64,000 bases of DNA from Brugia malayi (Eukaryota; Nematoda; Chromadorea; Rhabditida; Onchocercidae). Positions 11,978 through 25,695 of this stretch are shown here, piece after piece; position 1 is the stretch's first letter; the number at the start of each line of letters is the position of its first letter. The stretch is taken from positions 2,064,001 to 2,128,000 of the forward strand of contig NW_025062477.1 of assembly GCF_000002995.4 (NCBI RefSeq). The letters run 5' to 3'. The translations under genes were made by a program, and so were the position numbers. A model generated the notes under the pieces. The model did not search any database and had not been told where the DNA came from. It was given only the letters and a program-made list of their open reading frames with translations.

Positions 11978-13411
11978 TCACTTCAAATGAAATCGACATA
12001 ATCAATTTGAAACTAATGTACTGCTTATATAACTGAAATTATTCCAGCTAGCGAAAACTTGCAAATTTTATTGAAAACATCAAAAATTAAATAAAGCTAG
12101 AATGATAATGATGTAAGGCAATCAACTCATAAAGTAATCAAAAATGACAACTGAGTAATAGTCAATGGAAAACAAAAGCAAACAAAAGTTATAACAGAGA
12201 AATTATTAAAGTAGTGGTAAAGTTGTAAAATAAAAGAAAATAAAGTATAATCAGAATAGATGCTAAGAAAAAAACGACAAATAATATCAATAACGACCCG
12301 TAACTAGCACAACTAGCTAAACAATAACAATGGCCGCTTCTCTGTGAGCATTTTATGTCAGTCAATAAATACTTTCGAACCAAACAGATTCGTTGTGTGA
12401 CCGAGTCATGCAACATTGATTGTTTTTATGAGTGGACTGGATTTTGTTTCATTTTTTTTTTTTAAATTATGTTTTTGGCACTTTTTCTCTTAGAACTTAT
12501 AGTTTTGTCTTTGTTTTATTCGTTTACTTATTTTGACATCAATTTTTTGATTAGAACAGTAAACAAACAAAAAGTTTTATTTAACATGAAAGCTTTTTTT
12601 TTTTTGTGTGAGATATAAGTATTATGCTTTAGATTATGTCTGCAGTGTAGGTTAGATTATCTATACAGATAGAGAAAGAAAAATAAGTTGGTTTCATTGT
12701 GCTAACTCTTTTTTTCTTTTTTTTTTTTTTTTAAATACTATATCATAAGGAGTTATTAATTTAGTATTTTGGCATCTATTTCACTCACACATCTATATAT
12801 ACATATATAACTCAACATTTGTAGCATCTTAAAATAAAGTCAAGTGAGGACATTACTAGACATTTTCTCATTTATATGTACATTTTTCACGTTGCATCTA
12901 TCGTTAGTTACGTCTTAATCTTTCATTTAAATATTCTTGAAGTGTTGTTCCCTGTTACTTTAAATTTTTACTCTATGTACTTTTTGATGAAATTTTTACT
13001 ATTTACTATTACTTGCTCATTTTTATGATATGTTTTTGTCGTTATACACACATTTTCATACAAATTTTATCTCTTTGATATTTTTTATTGCATTTATTTT
13101 TCGTGTGATTTTGCAATATTTGAAGAGATTCATATGATGCATGCGTTTTGTCTTTTTATTTGCATGTTCCTGCATGTTGTCTTTGTTTATTTTCATGTAC
13201 TGTACTTTTGTGTTGCTATTTATTATTAGTCGACTTAGTTTTTGATTTGCTAAAAGTTTTATCTTTTTTATTTGCCAGTTATCGATTGGAACGATATCAA
13301 AATGTGCGCATGAAAATTGTCGAAGTATATGAAATGTAGAAGTGTGCAGTGTCAATATAAGTGAACTCGCAAATGCAAATTTGATACATATCACAAAAAT
13401 TTTCTTTAACA
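11978..13411. other. Divergent intergenic region (shared promoter space)
   Basis: This 1.4 kb lies between the start of the minus-strand MATH-BTB gene and the start of the plus-strand GFOD-like gene. It is T-rich on the plus strand, with runs at 12450-12465, 12595-12605 and 12715-12733. No coding exon is supported; the open frames at 12189-12416 and 13056-13412 are AT-rich with no family resemblance. It presumably holds both promoters. Confidence 0.55.
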
Positions 13412-15774
13412 ATGGATAATCAGACAGAATTGTTGGTGGGCTTGGTTTGTAGCGATGAAGAATTGGTGGAGTACTACGTTCAGTTAATCACCGAAATTAA
13501 ACGATTTACTTTAAAAGGTATCTTTTTAACACTATTTGAATTTTTAGTGGAATATTTCAAAAAGTTTTTCGAATTTGGCTTCTTATAATTGCAGTTGTCG
13601 TATTGTAAAATTTGTTTGACAGTTGAATATAGTAAATAAATATTGTTATATTTTATATATCATTTTTTATGCTTATTATATTTTCTTCCTCTTTTTTGCT
13701 AATGTTGTATTACTTGCTATTTATTTGATAGGAAGAACTGTCCTTAGTTTGCTTTTTATTTGAATTTGGAAGAAGTTACAAAGCTGTGTGGGCAACTGGA
13801 ATTATCACGCATAAAACCATAATCCTAATTGATAGGAATTAGTTAAGAAGAATCACCTAGTGTTAGTCTTCAATTTCGTTACTATGGAATTTGCATCAAC
13901 CATATTTTGGTTGATGCAAATTCGAGAAGAGGAAAAGAATGCGCAATAGGTGGAATATTAATACTCCAAAGCTCTCCAAAGATGGACTTGTATCGAAAAA
14001 ACTGTGATCGTTATTTAATGCGATGATTATTTTCTGATTTTTTTAAGGTACTTTTCAAATTTTTTTAAGTAATTTTTTTTTAAGTACAAAGTTTTTTGTT
14101 GTTTCTGCAGCACAGATCTACGGATTATAGATTTCCAAATTACATGAATTCCTACTTTGTTTAATAATATATACTGTTTATAATGAATTCGTACTCAGTT
14201 TTCTTATTCTTTTCTTCACCATTATGCTTTAATAATTTCATTAAGTGTGTCTCTTACTTATTTTCCTGTACATTTTGTCTTTCGTTTTGAGTGTCACTAT
14301 CCAGTCTCACTATTAATATTTCATTTCATTCCTTCCGAAGAATACGACATAAAGTTCCTTAATTACTCCATGATCTCAACGCATCATTTGCTATATTTTG
14401 AAAATATTTCATTTAAATTTGTTGCAAAAGAATTTTATATATTAAATATTTATAATCACATTACAGATTTATGATATTTGCTACAAAAGAATCCCAAAGT
14501 TTGCATACATCATTTGAAAATGGCACTAAACAATAGCACGATTAATAAAGAAAGCAAGAAAGTATTAACATAAAAGTTGTTATGTAGCACACAATATTAA
14601 ACAGGAAAAGAGATTTAATAAAACTGTTCTATTAAAAATTATGGGAAGCTTAAATTATAGAATTTAGAAGAAATATTAATGTTAGTGGGTCACGTTTTAT
14701 CAAAAATTTGAATTTTTGTTTTGCAAATTGGATGGTTTCTTTTTTTGGTAACAAAATTTTGTTGCAGTTCCTGCCTGCACATTTTCACAACCCACTGAAT
14801 CACACTTATCAAAATTTTTTTTTCAGCGATTTGGTGTCCCGATACAGAGAGAAGTATAGATATTGCAGCCAATAATGATGTACCATCCGTGTCGCATACG
14901 GCATTTCAGCTAATTTCAAGGAATGATATTAACACGGTTGTCATCACTGGCCATGCTGCTCACAGTGCCTTATTTTGTATGCAAGCACAAGGTTTTTATT
15001 CTGCAATAACTTATTAATATGATGTGAAATTTTCCAAGAATAAAATTGCTTAATTTTGGTGGGAGTTATTTTTAAAAGTGCTTTATTTTAGCTTTGAAGA
15101 AGAAAGCAATATGTATCGGTGCAGCTGCACTTTCTGAGCAAACTGCTGAACTGTTGGTGGAATTTTCGGAGAAGAATAACACATTTCTCCAGATTATCTA
15201 TCCATTGAAGTATTCAACGCCTGTAGAACTAATTAAGGCAAATATCGCGGAAATAGGTTCAATTCAAAGTATAAGTGTAGAAGCAACATTTGAACAACCT
15301 CACGATGCTAAGCATCGTTTGTACAATGAATGCAACACTGTTCTTCATCAAGTAAGCCATGAAATTGTCGATACTCTGAGTGCAATCTGCGGTTGCAATC
15401 CAATACCAATTGCAACTACATGTCATCAACGAAGCACTTTGGTGGAACATTTTCGGTTGCAAGAATTGCAATATATGCATATGCAGATTGCATTTAGTAA
15501 TATAGTTGCAAGCATTCGATTTGCTGTAAACACAACCAAAACATTGGTTTTGCGGATTAATGGCGAGTTGGGATTCTTCCAGTTAGATCCTCGTATGCTT
15601 GTACTGGAAGGATGTAAAGATCAAGGAGTACTGTGGCGTGGTGATGGTACAATGGAAAGTATCATTCGAACTGGCACTTTGAAAGCCCTAGAAAACTGTG
15701 ACTGCAATAAATTGTCAACGGATGTCAATGAACTGAGTCTGGTGCAGTGTGTTTCGATTTGTCGTTTCATATGA
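13412..15774 (+). CDS. GFOD-like Gfo/Idh/MocA family protein, probable pseudoenzyme
   Basis: Three exons, 13412-13517, 14827-14991 and 15092-15774, join with matching phases to give 317 residues. The fold order matches glucose-fructose oxidoreductase domain proteins (GFOD1/2): a first strand, then KAIWCPDTERSIDIAANNDV, INTVVI, KKKAICIG, and a C-terminal mixed-sheet domain with LHQVSHEIVDTL. The usual glycine-rich GxGxxG loop after strand 1 reads GLVCSD (residues 10-15). The Lys-Pro of the family's catalytic EKP-type motif is replaced by alanines (AICIGAAALS, residues 96-105). GFOD proteins themselves vary in this motif. NAD(P) binding and catalysis are therefore doubtful, and a scaffolding or sensing role is possible. 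The 1.3 kb first intron holds a perfect hairpin at 13888-13924. Symbol withheld because orthology was judged by eye. Confidence 0.7.
13888..13924. repeat. Perfect 16-bp inverted repeat in GFOD-like intron 1
   Basis: The arms GAATTTGCATCAACCA and TGGTTGATGCAAATTC are exact reverse complements separated by a 5-base loop. It lies in the first intron of the GFOD-like gene, on the transcribed strand. Too short for a typical microRNA precursor. Confidence 0.85.
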
Positions 15775-16269
15775 ATCTATTAAATATCTAAAACCTTCAG
15801 TTGCATTATTTGTTGTTTTTTTAAGACTATACTTTCGTTTTGTTTCCAACTGATTTCTAGTCCTAGATTATCCAGAATTAGTCCTGTGAAAGGATGCAGC
15901 AAAACATCTGGTTGACAAATATTTCATGGTGACATTTTGTTTGAAATTTATGCACTCTTTGAAATGGTTATTTGTTAGAAAAGACGATTATTATTTCTTG
16001 AAGGGATAATTTATTAATTATCCATAAACAACACTTTGTCAGTTATGACTGACTATAACAATACAGTCGAAATTATATTTTTTTCGCAACTTATCAGACG
16101 AAATGTATAATATACATGTACACAAATGCTTGAAACTACTAATCAATAATTTTGTATTTTGAATTAAAAAAATATAACAGCTTTTTGAAGATGTGAAAAC
16201 AAGCCATTTAAAAATTAGGAGTTCAATTTTTTTTTTTTTTTTTTTTTTTTGTTTGAAAAAAGTATTTTT
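15775..16269. other. Convergent intergenic region
   Basis: This holds the 3' ends of the GFOD-like gene (+) and the polyglutamine gene (-), with a T-run at 16229-16250. No further gene seen. Confidence 0.6.
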
Positions 16270-19245
16270 TTAGGAGGAAGACTCTGATGAGGGTTCTTTT
16301 TTGTTCTTTTGGTCATAAGTCCAGAATTCAGGCACGAATTCTTTTTTTCGATATTTCATCGCGTCGATCATCAAACTAATTGCCATTGTACGATTGTTAT
16401 TTAGGAAATTGTACAAATCTTCACTCAATCCACTTGATTTTACTCTTGTTACAGCTAGACTAACTGCTTTTTCCAATGTTTGTTGAGCATCTTTTTCACG
16501 TCCTGGAGGAATTTTGCCAGCAAAATACAACCGGATTAACTCATTTTCCGTTTCTGATGCTGCAGCATTTTTAAACAATTGTTTGTTCATTATGATCCCA
16601 AGAACTTGACATGCGGGTGTGGACAGAATGACCGGTTCAGCATCAAACATATCGTCCGGACAACTATCAGCTTTATGTGAACCACTGCTACTAATATTGC
16701 TTGTACCTGCCACTTCTGCTGCGACCAAGTAGGCAGATTCCTGATTTGAACTTATAAGTGGTACGATGTATTCTTGTGAGCCTTTAATAGTTGGCGTAGA
16801 TTGCTGTATGAATTGAGAAGGTACTAGTGATGACTCGGAAGGTGTTTTAGAGCCAACTGACATACTACTAGCACCACTAGGTACTGATGTCACTTCTTTC
16901 TTCTTCCTATCAATCCTGTAAAGTCCATTTTTTTAAGTTGAGTTCAATAATTCTAATTAATACAAACGTGTTCATCAAATATACTTTACAAAAAATTTAA
17001 AGCATTCTGTTCTTTCTTCCTTTATTTACATTCATAGAGATACAATGCTTATTGTATTAGTAACTTGTTTTACCAATTATTTAAAAGTTTACTTCGTTTT
17101 TTTCTTATTCATTCATTTTTTTCTAAAGTTAGTTAATGAATTTATCTCCAAAAAAAAAAAAATTTTTTTTAAATATTGGAAGCACAACTGCGCTATATAT
17201 TACATATATTACCTATCAAATGTTGCTTCGTATTCGGATTCCTCATCTTTAACTTCAGTGACAGTTTGTTCTTCTGTATCCATTTCAGTATCGGTATCCT
17301 CCTTTTCCACCGTTTTTGTTTCCTTTTCAGTTGTTTTTTGTTCCTTTTCAATTTCAGTTGGCGAAACAGCAGTAAGCGATTTTGATAATTTCAGCTTCTT
17401 TTTTTTTTCTTGTCGTTTCATTTTCTTAGGTCGATGTTTTCTCTGAAAGAATCTGTGAACGCTTTTATTCATTTTTATCTAATTCATTATTATTATTATT
17501 ATTATTAAGTTGTTATCATTACCTATTATCATTGCTGTTATTGTTATCAATAACATCAATAAAACTAGTATTAATTACTTACTGAAGACCTTGCTATTAG
17601 ATTACATAAAGCTGTTGATAAGATGATGCATGAAAAATGGAAAAGAAAATGAGAATAAAATAAAATGAAAAGGAAAGGAAAAACAATTGTTACTGATTAT
17701 TCTTCAAAAATACCAAATTTTATTTTGATTATTACAGGATTATACGATGTCATTTGTTTATTGATAGTCATTAAAACTGAAAATTTAAATTATACTTTCT
17801 CTTTGCCTTCCTCAGAAGAGACAGAGTTTGGTTTTGTACCTTCCTTCCATTTCAGGACATTTTGTTTTTTCTTCTTACTTCGTGCTGGTCTCTGCTGTAC
17901 AGCCACCTGAAAGAAGAATTTTTTTCAGACATTAGTTGTTGAAAATTTTCTGTACAATGCAAATATATACATATATATTTTTTCATGTAAATGGCTTAAT
18001 TGTGTAATAATTTGTCAATTTATTATAAGAATGCATTGAAGTGTTAAAAAATTTTTAGATCACATGATTTGAAATAAATGAATTATTTAAATTCAAACTG
18101 GAATGTTGAGATTTTGGTGCCTTCAAAGTACACAATTTATTTTTTCCAATGATATAATTTAAATAAAATTTATTCTGCTCTTGGTGATAACATTTAATTA
18201 CTCTAATATTATTTTAGAATGGCATACAAATTATGTGTGAGGAATAATTTTTCAAGTAATAATTTCTGAAAGAAAAAAAAAAAATATTGCTTGTATGTAA
18301 AACTTATCCAACTGCAATAGAGGAAATAATTTGAAATTTATTTACAAACATTAAAAATTAAATAACATTTTTAAATATTGGAAAAATCGCCATACTTTGC
18401 AACATTGGTGAAATTAATTTCTTCATTTATTTTATTAAGTTAATAATATATGCAACAGATTATTTTTATTTATTTATTTATTTTCAAATCATGAATATTG
18501 AATATTACATAATTATGGATAAGTGCTCTTAAGCTACTCTAAATTTAATAGTAAAATTCGCAAAGTATTATTGAAAATATTACCTTTAATTAATGAGTTA
18601 ATAATATGTGAATTTCAAATTGATAGTTTTTTTTTTTTTTTTGAAATTTTTTCCCTACCTTTATTGCATATTCCATTGAACTTTTTAGGTATTTTTTTTT
18701 AATATAGTAAATTATTATATAAATAGAGTAAATTAGATTGCATTTACTAAATTTTTTATAAACATAATTAGCTGTTTATTTATTTATTTTCTTTTTTTTT
18801 TTTTGCTCATTTTAATTTTTCTTCATTAAAATAGTTCTAACTTCAATGAGTAAAAGAATAAAGAAATAAGTCAGTCAACAAACAAGAAATAATGTTATAG
18901 TACTTTAACATATAGCTAAATAAATAATATGATAATATATCTAAACAAATAACTAACCAACAAACCTTTTCAAATTCTGTATTTTCTTCTTTACTGTCAA
19001 TCGTTTCTTTTTTATGTCGTAAAAATTTCATTCGCATTTTTCGAAAATTTGATGGTAAGCCAATAGTTTTTAATTTTTCTTTTGTTGCTTTCAACCTAAA
19101 CAATTCACCTCCAACTGTACTTGCAGGTGGAGTTGCAGATGTACTTGCAGTTGAACTTGCAGTTGAACTTGTAGCAATACTACTACTACTACTACCACTA
19201 CTATCCTGTATGGATGATGACTGCTGTTGCTCTTGTTGTTGTTGC

Positions 19246-19288
<43 letters not shown>

Positions 19289-19412
19289 GATCAGATGATA
19301 CTGTATCAGTAAGCAATTTTTTCCATTGATTTTTTAAACGACTAGCCATTACAATTGATAATATTAAAGAAGCAACAATTGTTAAACTTTCAATTAACCA
19401 ATCCTTTTCCAT
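16270..19412 (-). CDS. Membrane-anchored polyglutamine protein of unknown function
   Basis: Four exons on the minus strand, 18966-19412, 17796-17906, 17213-17442 and 16270-16915, join in phase to give 477 residues. The N-terminus has one hydrophobic span (about residues 5-24, WLIESLTIVASLILSIVMA). A run of about 20 glutamines follows, almost all CAA codons with an interrupting Glu, then a Ser/Thr-rich stretch. Next come strongly basic segments (RKHRPKKMKRQEKKKK) and a long Lys/Glu/Thr acidic region. The C-terminal domain, about residues 370-477, is predicted helical and looks folded (NKQLFKNAAASETENELIRL, LYNFLNNNRTMAISLMID). I do not recognise the family. An in-frame ATG at 19481 would add 23 residues; 19412 was chosen because the hydrophobic span then starts the protein. 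The join of exon 1 to exon 2 over a 1.06 kb intron is the least certain step. The basic composition would suit nucleic acid binding, but no function is assigned. Confidence 0.6.
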
Positions 19413-22400
19413 ATTATATAACAGAAATAAACATTTCACATCTGCTTTTATACTATTTATAACATTCATATATTTATGCAAATATTTAATAGAAATTTAA
19501 ATAGTGCAATTTTAAAATGTTGAAAAAAAAAATTTTAATTTCTTTCTTTTTTTTTATAGTTAACGTTCATTTATCATATAGAAAATGAACCTTTTTTTTT
19601 TTAAAAAAAATTAATTCTTAAATATATTCTCGTATATTTTTCTACATTTAGTTAATTTGTGCTAACATAACTAATAATGCTAATTGTTTGCATAATGAAA
19701 AAAGAATGTTGCATGTAAGAATTGCTACTATCAGCAATTTTATATCGAATTGAAAATTTTTTGTGGCAACAATCTTTTTTCTAAAAAATTTCTAAAAGAG
19801 AAACTTAAATATATAGTTTATTAATTATTAATTGATTATATTAATAGTTGAGAAAATGCCAAATAGTCAGACAAATTTTACTAATTAAGTAATAGGAAAA
19901 AAAAAATGAATTGCTATTTTAGTTTATCATTGTTTTTCATTTTTTTCATCAAATTCTTCCCACTCAAATTTTCTATTTTTATTTAGCTTTTTCTTCAATT
20001 AATTTACTCATTTCAAATTTCGTTGAAATTTTTCTCTTTTTTTTTTTTTTTCAATTTTCATTACTCTTTTTAATTCAATTTTTTTTTTTTTTTTTGACTT
20101 AAAAGCAAAAAGTAAATCAGTTATTCAATTCGTTTTTTTTTTTTCTTTCCGATTTAATATTTAGCAATAAATTAAACTTATTTATATGACAACAAAAAAA
20201 AAAAAAAAAACAGAACGAAAGAAAGAAAATGAAATGAAATGAAATGAATAATCATCATCTTACAAAAAATGAAAACTTTGCAAATTCTTACAATTACTCT
20301 TTCATATGTGAAAGTAATTTTCGGATGAAAATTGATGACCTGAAATAGAAATTGAGCTTATGCAATTTTTGCCAACAGAAATTGCATTTTTTTTTTTCCA
20401 TCAAAATTGCATACCTTTAATTGACAGGTAAAAGGATGGAATTGAGTGGATATTGAACAAGAAGAAAGATGAAATACTACTTATGATCGATCTACCTATG
20501 TGACAAGAAAAGGTTGGTAAGAATTGAAATCAATGGCAATCAAGGTTATGTAGCAACAAAAAGGAAAGAAAAAATGGAAGAGAGAAAAGTAAAAAAAAAA
20601 AAAAAAAAAAAAATGGATGAAGGTCATGAGTAATGATAATTTTCATGCATGCAAATTTATTCATAAAATTTATAACTTTTAATTGAAAATAATTTAATTT
20701 ACTTAAATTTTTGCTTCCTTTTGCTTCTTCATATTTAATTCATTCGAAATATTTAAGAGGAATTACATGTATCGTTTATATGAATTTTACACAAAATTTT
20801 AATTTAATTATCATTTTAAATTTAGCAATTTCTCTTCTTTCTTAGTTTATCATTTATTCAAATTATTTAGTGATAAAATGTATATCTCATTCGTTGTAAG
20901 ATTGTTTGTTAAATTTTTTTTTTTTTTTTAATTTTATTTAGCTTTGACTTTATTTTCTTTCTATATCATCCTCAAAATATTTTATTAGCTCATAATATGT
21001 GCTTCTTTCTTCATAGCCTAAAATATTTTATAATTTCAAATAAATTTTAAGATTAAATTTTTCTTTGCTATAAATTGATATTACTGTTTACTTCATAAAC
21101 AATTTATATATGTAGTTTACACACTTTTTTTTTTTTTAATTTTACAAAAAATCTGGAATGTTTTATGAATTATAAATATTATTCTCTTAATATATGACTA
21201 TTTTTTGATTTCATTATTCTATTATATTATTATTAAATTAATGATTACATCAAATTATAATAATAATATACTGCTGTTATTAATATGTTTGAAAATTAAA
21301 TCTGCAATGCCACATCTGTTCAGGATGAAAGAAAGAAAGAATTACATTAATTATATCATGCAATTATCATATTTATCATCAAATATGAGTACTGACTACG
21401 ATATTCGTTGTACCATTAAAATAATTGTTTATAAATTTTATCTGAAATTAAATTATTTTATTTGCTGTTTTCGATGTTTTACCTTATCTTATTCATATTT
21501 CTTATTGTCATGTATTTTAATATTTCCACAATTTCTCTTTTTTTTTTTAAAAAAAAAAAAATTTAAATTCAGCAATATTTTTGAAAAATGAAATTTTACA
21601 ATTTTATATAATGTTATCATCATTATCATATCGTTTATCAACAAAAGGTATACTTATTTATCAGATTGACGTTTGAATTTTTTGAAATAAACAATAATAT
21701 ATTACTTCGAGTTGGTCATCTGAATTTTATCTTACGTATCATTGATTGCATTAATTATATTGAATATTATTTATCGATTAAACTAAAGTTTTATTAAGTC
21801 AATAAATGATTGCACATTAATAATTTTCTTATGTGATCCAATGTGATTATTAACAAATTCAATTCTTCCTAACAAAGATGAAAATAGGTATAATTTAAGT
21901 ATGAAATTAATCGTAACACTTATTTACAGTTAATAATGTATATGTGAAAGAGGAAATGTCAGAGATTATATATATATATTATTTATTTATTTATTTAGTA
22001 GGTCAAATTCATAGCTGATGACACAATCATCTGTTGTATTGCTTGATGATTATTTGTGATCTTGAAAAGACGAATCATGGATAAGGTACTTGACCTTGAA
22101 TGAATTGTAAGTGAAAAGTATCACTCTTTCATTTTGGTTTATACCTTTTCATCCGGTGATCCACCTCCTCCTTCTTCTCACTTCTTTCTTCCTTCTTTTA
22201 TCAATCATACCTAACCAGATCAACCTTGTCCTTCCTTCATTTTCAATTTCTAACTCTTCTTCAATTCATCTCAATCTAAATTTTCATTAAATTTATACCA
22301 TCCCTTTCAACCCAATCCTTTTCACCATTAATCTCTCTCTCTCTTTTTTTTTTTTTTTTTTGTCCCATCCTTCTTTTCTTCCTTTATCTAAGAAATCATT

Positions 22401-22569
22401 TGTATTAATTGTTACAATTGTTATTCGTCCTCAAATACCACAACAACAACAATCATCATCATCATCATCATCATCGTCATTGCTATTATCGTCATTTTCT
22501 TATAATTGACCATAAAACTGTCACTTTTTGGCACAGCAGTTGAATTTTCAATTCAAAATTTTCAAGACT
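19413..22569. other. Long divergent intergenic region, low complexity
   Basis: About 3.1 kb lies between the polyglutamine gene (-) and the ZP gene (+). It is rich in A and T homopolymers, for example 20041-20053, 20591-20613 and 22347-22362. A (CAA)(ATC) microsatellite is at about 22440-22478, and a pyrimidine-rich stretch of repeated CTTC lies at 22160-22400. The open frame at 21205-21591 is AT-driven and not supported as a gene. Confidence 0.55.
22565..22569 (+). promoter_or_regulatory. Probable trans-splice acceptor of the ZP gene
   Basis: TTTTCAAG ends at 22566, three bases before the ATG at 22570. It is weaker than the TTTCAG consensus. It is a candidate spliced-leader acceptor based on position alone. 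Confidence 0.35.
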
Positions 22570-25500
22570 ATGCTCTTCTATTTGGATATTCTGATAATAT
22601 TACCATTAAACTGTTTCGCTATTACCTACATCGAGAATTCTATCTTAGGTAATTGTTTATTTTCATTTTTTTTTAAATTTATTTTGAAATTACATATGTG
22701 ATTTTAGTAACGAATCGTTTCACTTTCTTGCAAATGCATGATAATTTGTTACATTTTATCAAGAAATTTTTTCAAATTCTGAATTTTCTGATACACTCAT
22801 CATTTTTTATTACATTCTTATTCAATTAGCATATAAGTGAATCATAATTTATGATAGTTACATGAGTTAGCAATATGCTTAAATGGTAGCTTCATAAATT
22901 GTTTATAAATGATAACATAGTTATGGAAATAAACTAATGATATCTATTACCTAATTTTATTCATTGATTTTATTAATAAACTTTCTTTTTTCGGAATTCA
23001 AATATTTATCATGTAGTTGATAAATAAACATATATATATATTTTTTCTTTTTGAAAATATTTATTGAATTGTAGCAGATAAGAATATTAAAGTGAATCAG
23101 TTTATTCGATGTAATTCCTAAAACTAAAACTTATTAGTGCAATTTTATACTTAAAATTTTATACTTTTATTGCTTAAAATTAGCAATGAAGTTAATTGAC
23201 ATTTTTCTATTTCATTTATCTTCAAAGCTGATTGAAGTTGAACATTTGAACAAGAAAAATATAAAATGGAAATTTTAAATGACTGAAACAAAGAGAATAT
23301 AATTTACAAATTTGATGATGCAAAGAAACAAATAAATAGGTATAATAAATGTGATATTTTCAACTTTATAATTTTGATAGTAGCATAGATATAATATAAT
23401 TTGACAAACAATTATTGCATAACTATTAACTAAGAATTGCTTAGCTATTTGAGATTTTATGATAATATTTTAATAATTCACTAAATTAAAAGTCAATGTG
23501 CAAAATTTTCCTCCAACTACAAGGTAACATAATTTTTATTCTTTAACTTCAGATTATTAACAAATTCAAAATTCCGGTTAACCTTAATAAAATTGTCAAT
23601 TTTCGAAGAATTTGTTTTTAAAATTTATTCTTCAAACATATAATTTATAAGTCCAAACTTATTTCTTTGAAAGGGAAAAAAAAGTTAGGAAAGTCAAAAA
23701 TCAAACAGTTATCCGACAAATAAATAAATTTTTTTTCTTATTAATGGATCAAATTTATTCGGATAAAAGATTTATGGAAGCCAAAAAAAAAAAAAAGTAG
23801 TAATGCGGAAGGACTTCTTTAACCTTGAACTAATTTAAACTTATTTTTTTTTTTTAAAAAAAAAAAAAAGGAAAATGGAAAGAATTGGAAAAAAATTGAT
23901 TGTCTGCAGCTATTGCTATAAATTTTGGAATGTGCTCTTTGCTACTAAATTTAGATTATAGTTTACAAAAAGAAAAAAAAAAAAAACCTAAAAAAAAACT
24001 TTCAACACATATCTGATTGCGACACGAAATTTTTAAAATAATTTCATAAATTTTTGCAAAAAAAAAAGAAAAAAATTCTATACATCAATTATTAATTGTC
24101 ATTATTATTAATTACATTAGTAAATAATTAATAATGATAATTTGTAAATCACATTGATATAACACAAATATTTAAGTTTGAAGTGAAATATGAAGTGAAA
24201 ATATAATTAATGCAACTTGAAATTATTGAAATAAAAAATATGTTAGAATGAATGCAACCATATCATTGTTTAACAATTATTTACATGAATAAAAAAAAAA
24301 GAAAAAAAAAATATTAATAAATTTTCATCATCATTAATTTATTTACCTTTTTTAATTTTTTTCTTTTTTTTAAAATTTACTTACCTTTTGATTTTCATTT
24401 CTTATTTGTAATATATAAAATGTTAGCAAAAAAAAAAAAAAAAAAATGTACACATTGAAATATAAATTGTTCATTGTAATTTGTATATTTTATATTATAC
24501 AAATAGGAGGAAGTGAATATTATTTGATATGAAATGAAAAGTCTTAAAAGTGGACAATTTATTGTATTACTAATTGTTGTAGCATTAAATGGGTTTCTAT
24601 TATTAGTGAAAGATTTATTGCCATTCGTTATTGCTTTATTACTAAATGGCAAGGTTATGGGAATTATTGATACAATATGATCGTTATAGTTTTGTTGTAA
24701 CAAATTTTACCATTTTGGCATTTATAACTTTCAAATTCATTTAAAAATATTTACAAAAGTTAATTGGTGAGAGAAAAAAAAAAAAAAAAACGAAACTAAA
24801 TGGAAAAAATAAAAGAAAAAAGAAAATAAAATTAATAAATTAAATAACATTTTTGTTATCTGTTGATAAATTCATTTAGCATTTTCTTTTTTAATTAAAT
24901 TTTATGAATTTATTATTGTTTATAATTAAACTAGTGAGATTATTTTGAGCAAAAAAAAAAAAAAAGAAAGAAAGCATCATTCTTCTTTAGTCAAATTTTA
25001 AATTTTAATATGATAGAAATTATAAAACAAATTCCGATTAAAAATTTAAATTCAAAGAATGATTGTAATTTTTTGTTTTTGCTATAAAAATGTTGAACAT
25101 ATTGTTGTAATATCAAAATGATATGCAAAAAAAAAAAAAAAAAGAAAAGAAAAAAAAAACGATGAATTAAAAATTTTTTATGAAGGGTATCCGTTTTTAA
25201 TTTAATTTAATTTAATCTAAATTAATTTTAATTTCAAATATTTTTTCATTTCATTTAACTTAGGTGTACCAAAGGTATCATGCGAAGAAAGTGATTTATC
25301 ATTGGATGTGATAACAGCGCAACCATTTCATGGTAATATATTTGTTAAAGGACGAGCAAAAGATTCCTCATGCAAGCAATCATATAATTATAATAGTTCT
25401 AATTCATATACATTATCACTTGGTGAATGTGGCATGCAACGTTTGCGCTCAGTTAGTTTTATCAATATCATTGCATCATTTTCATTTTTCATTTTTAATT

Positions 25501-25664
25501 TTTTTTTTTTTTTTTTTGCTAATATAACTTATTAATGAATATTAATTGAATTATTTGAATAATTTTTTTTTTTTTTGAAATAAAATAAATATATTTATAT
25601 AAGAAATTTTTCAGTTTCAATTATCATCAGAAAATTTTACTTAGTAATTTAACAAATGTTAATA

Positions 25665-25695
<31 letters not shown>

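Noticed and set aside
21205..21591. 128-residue open frame in the 20-22 kb intergenic region
   Set aside because: Extreme AT codon use, runs through homopolymers and shows no domain; most likely chance.
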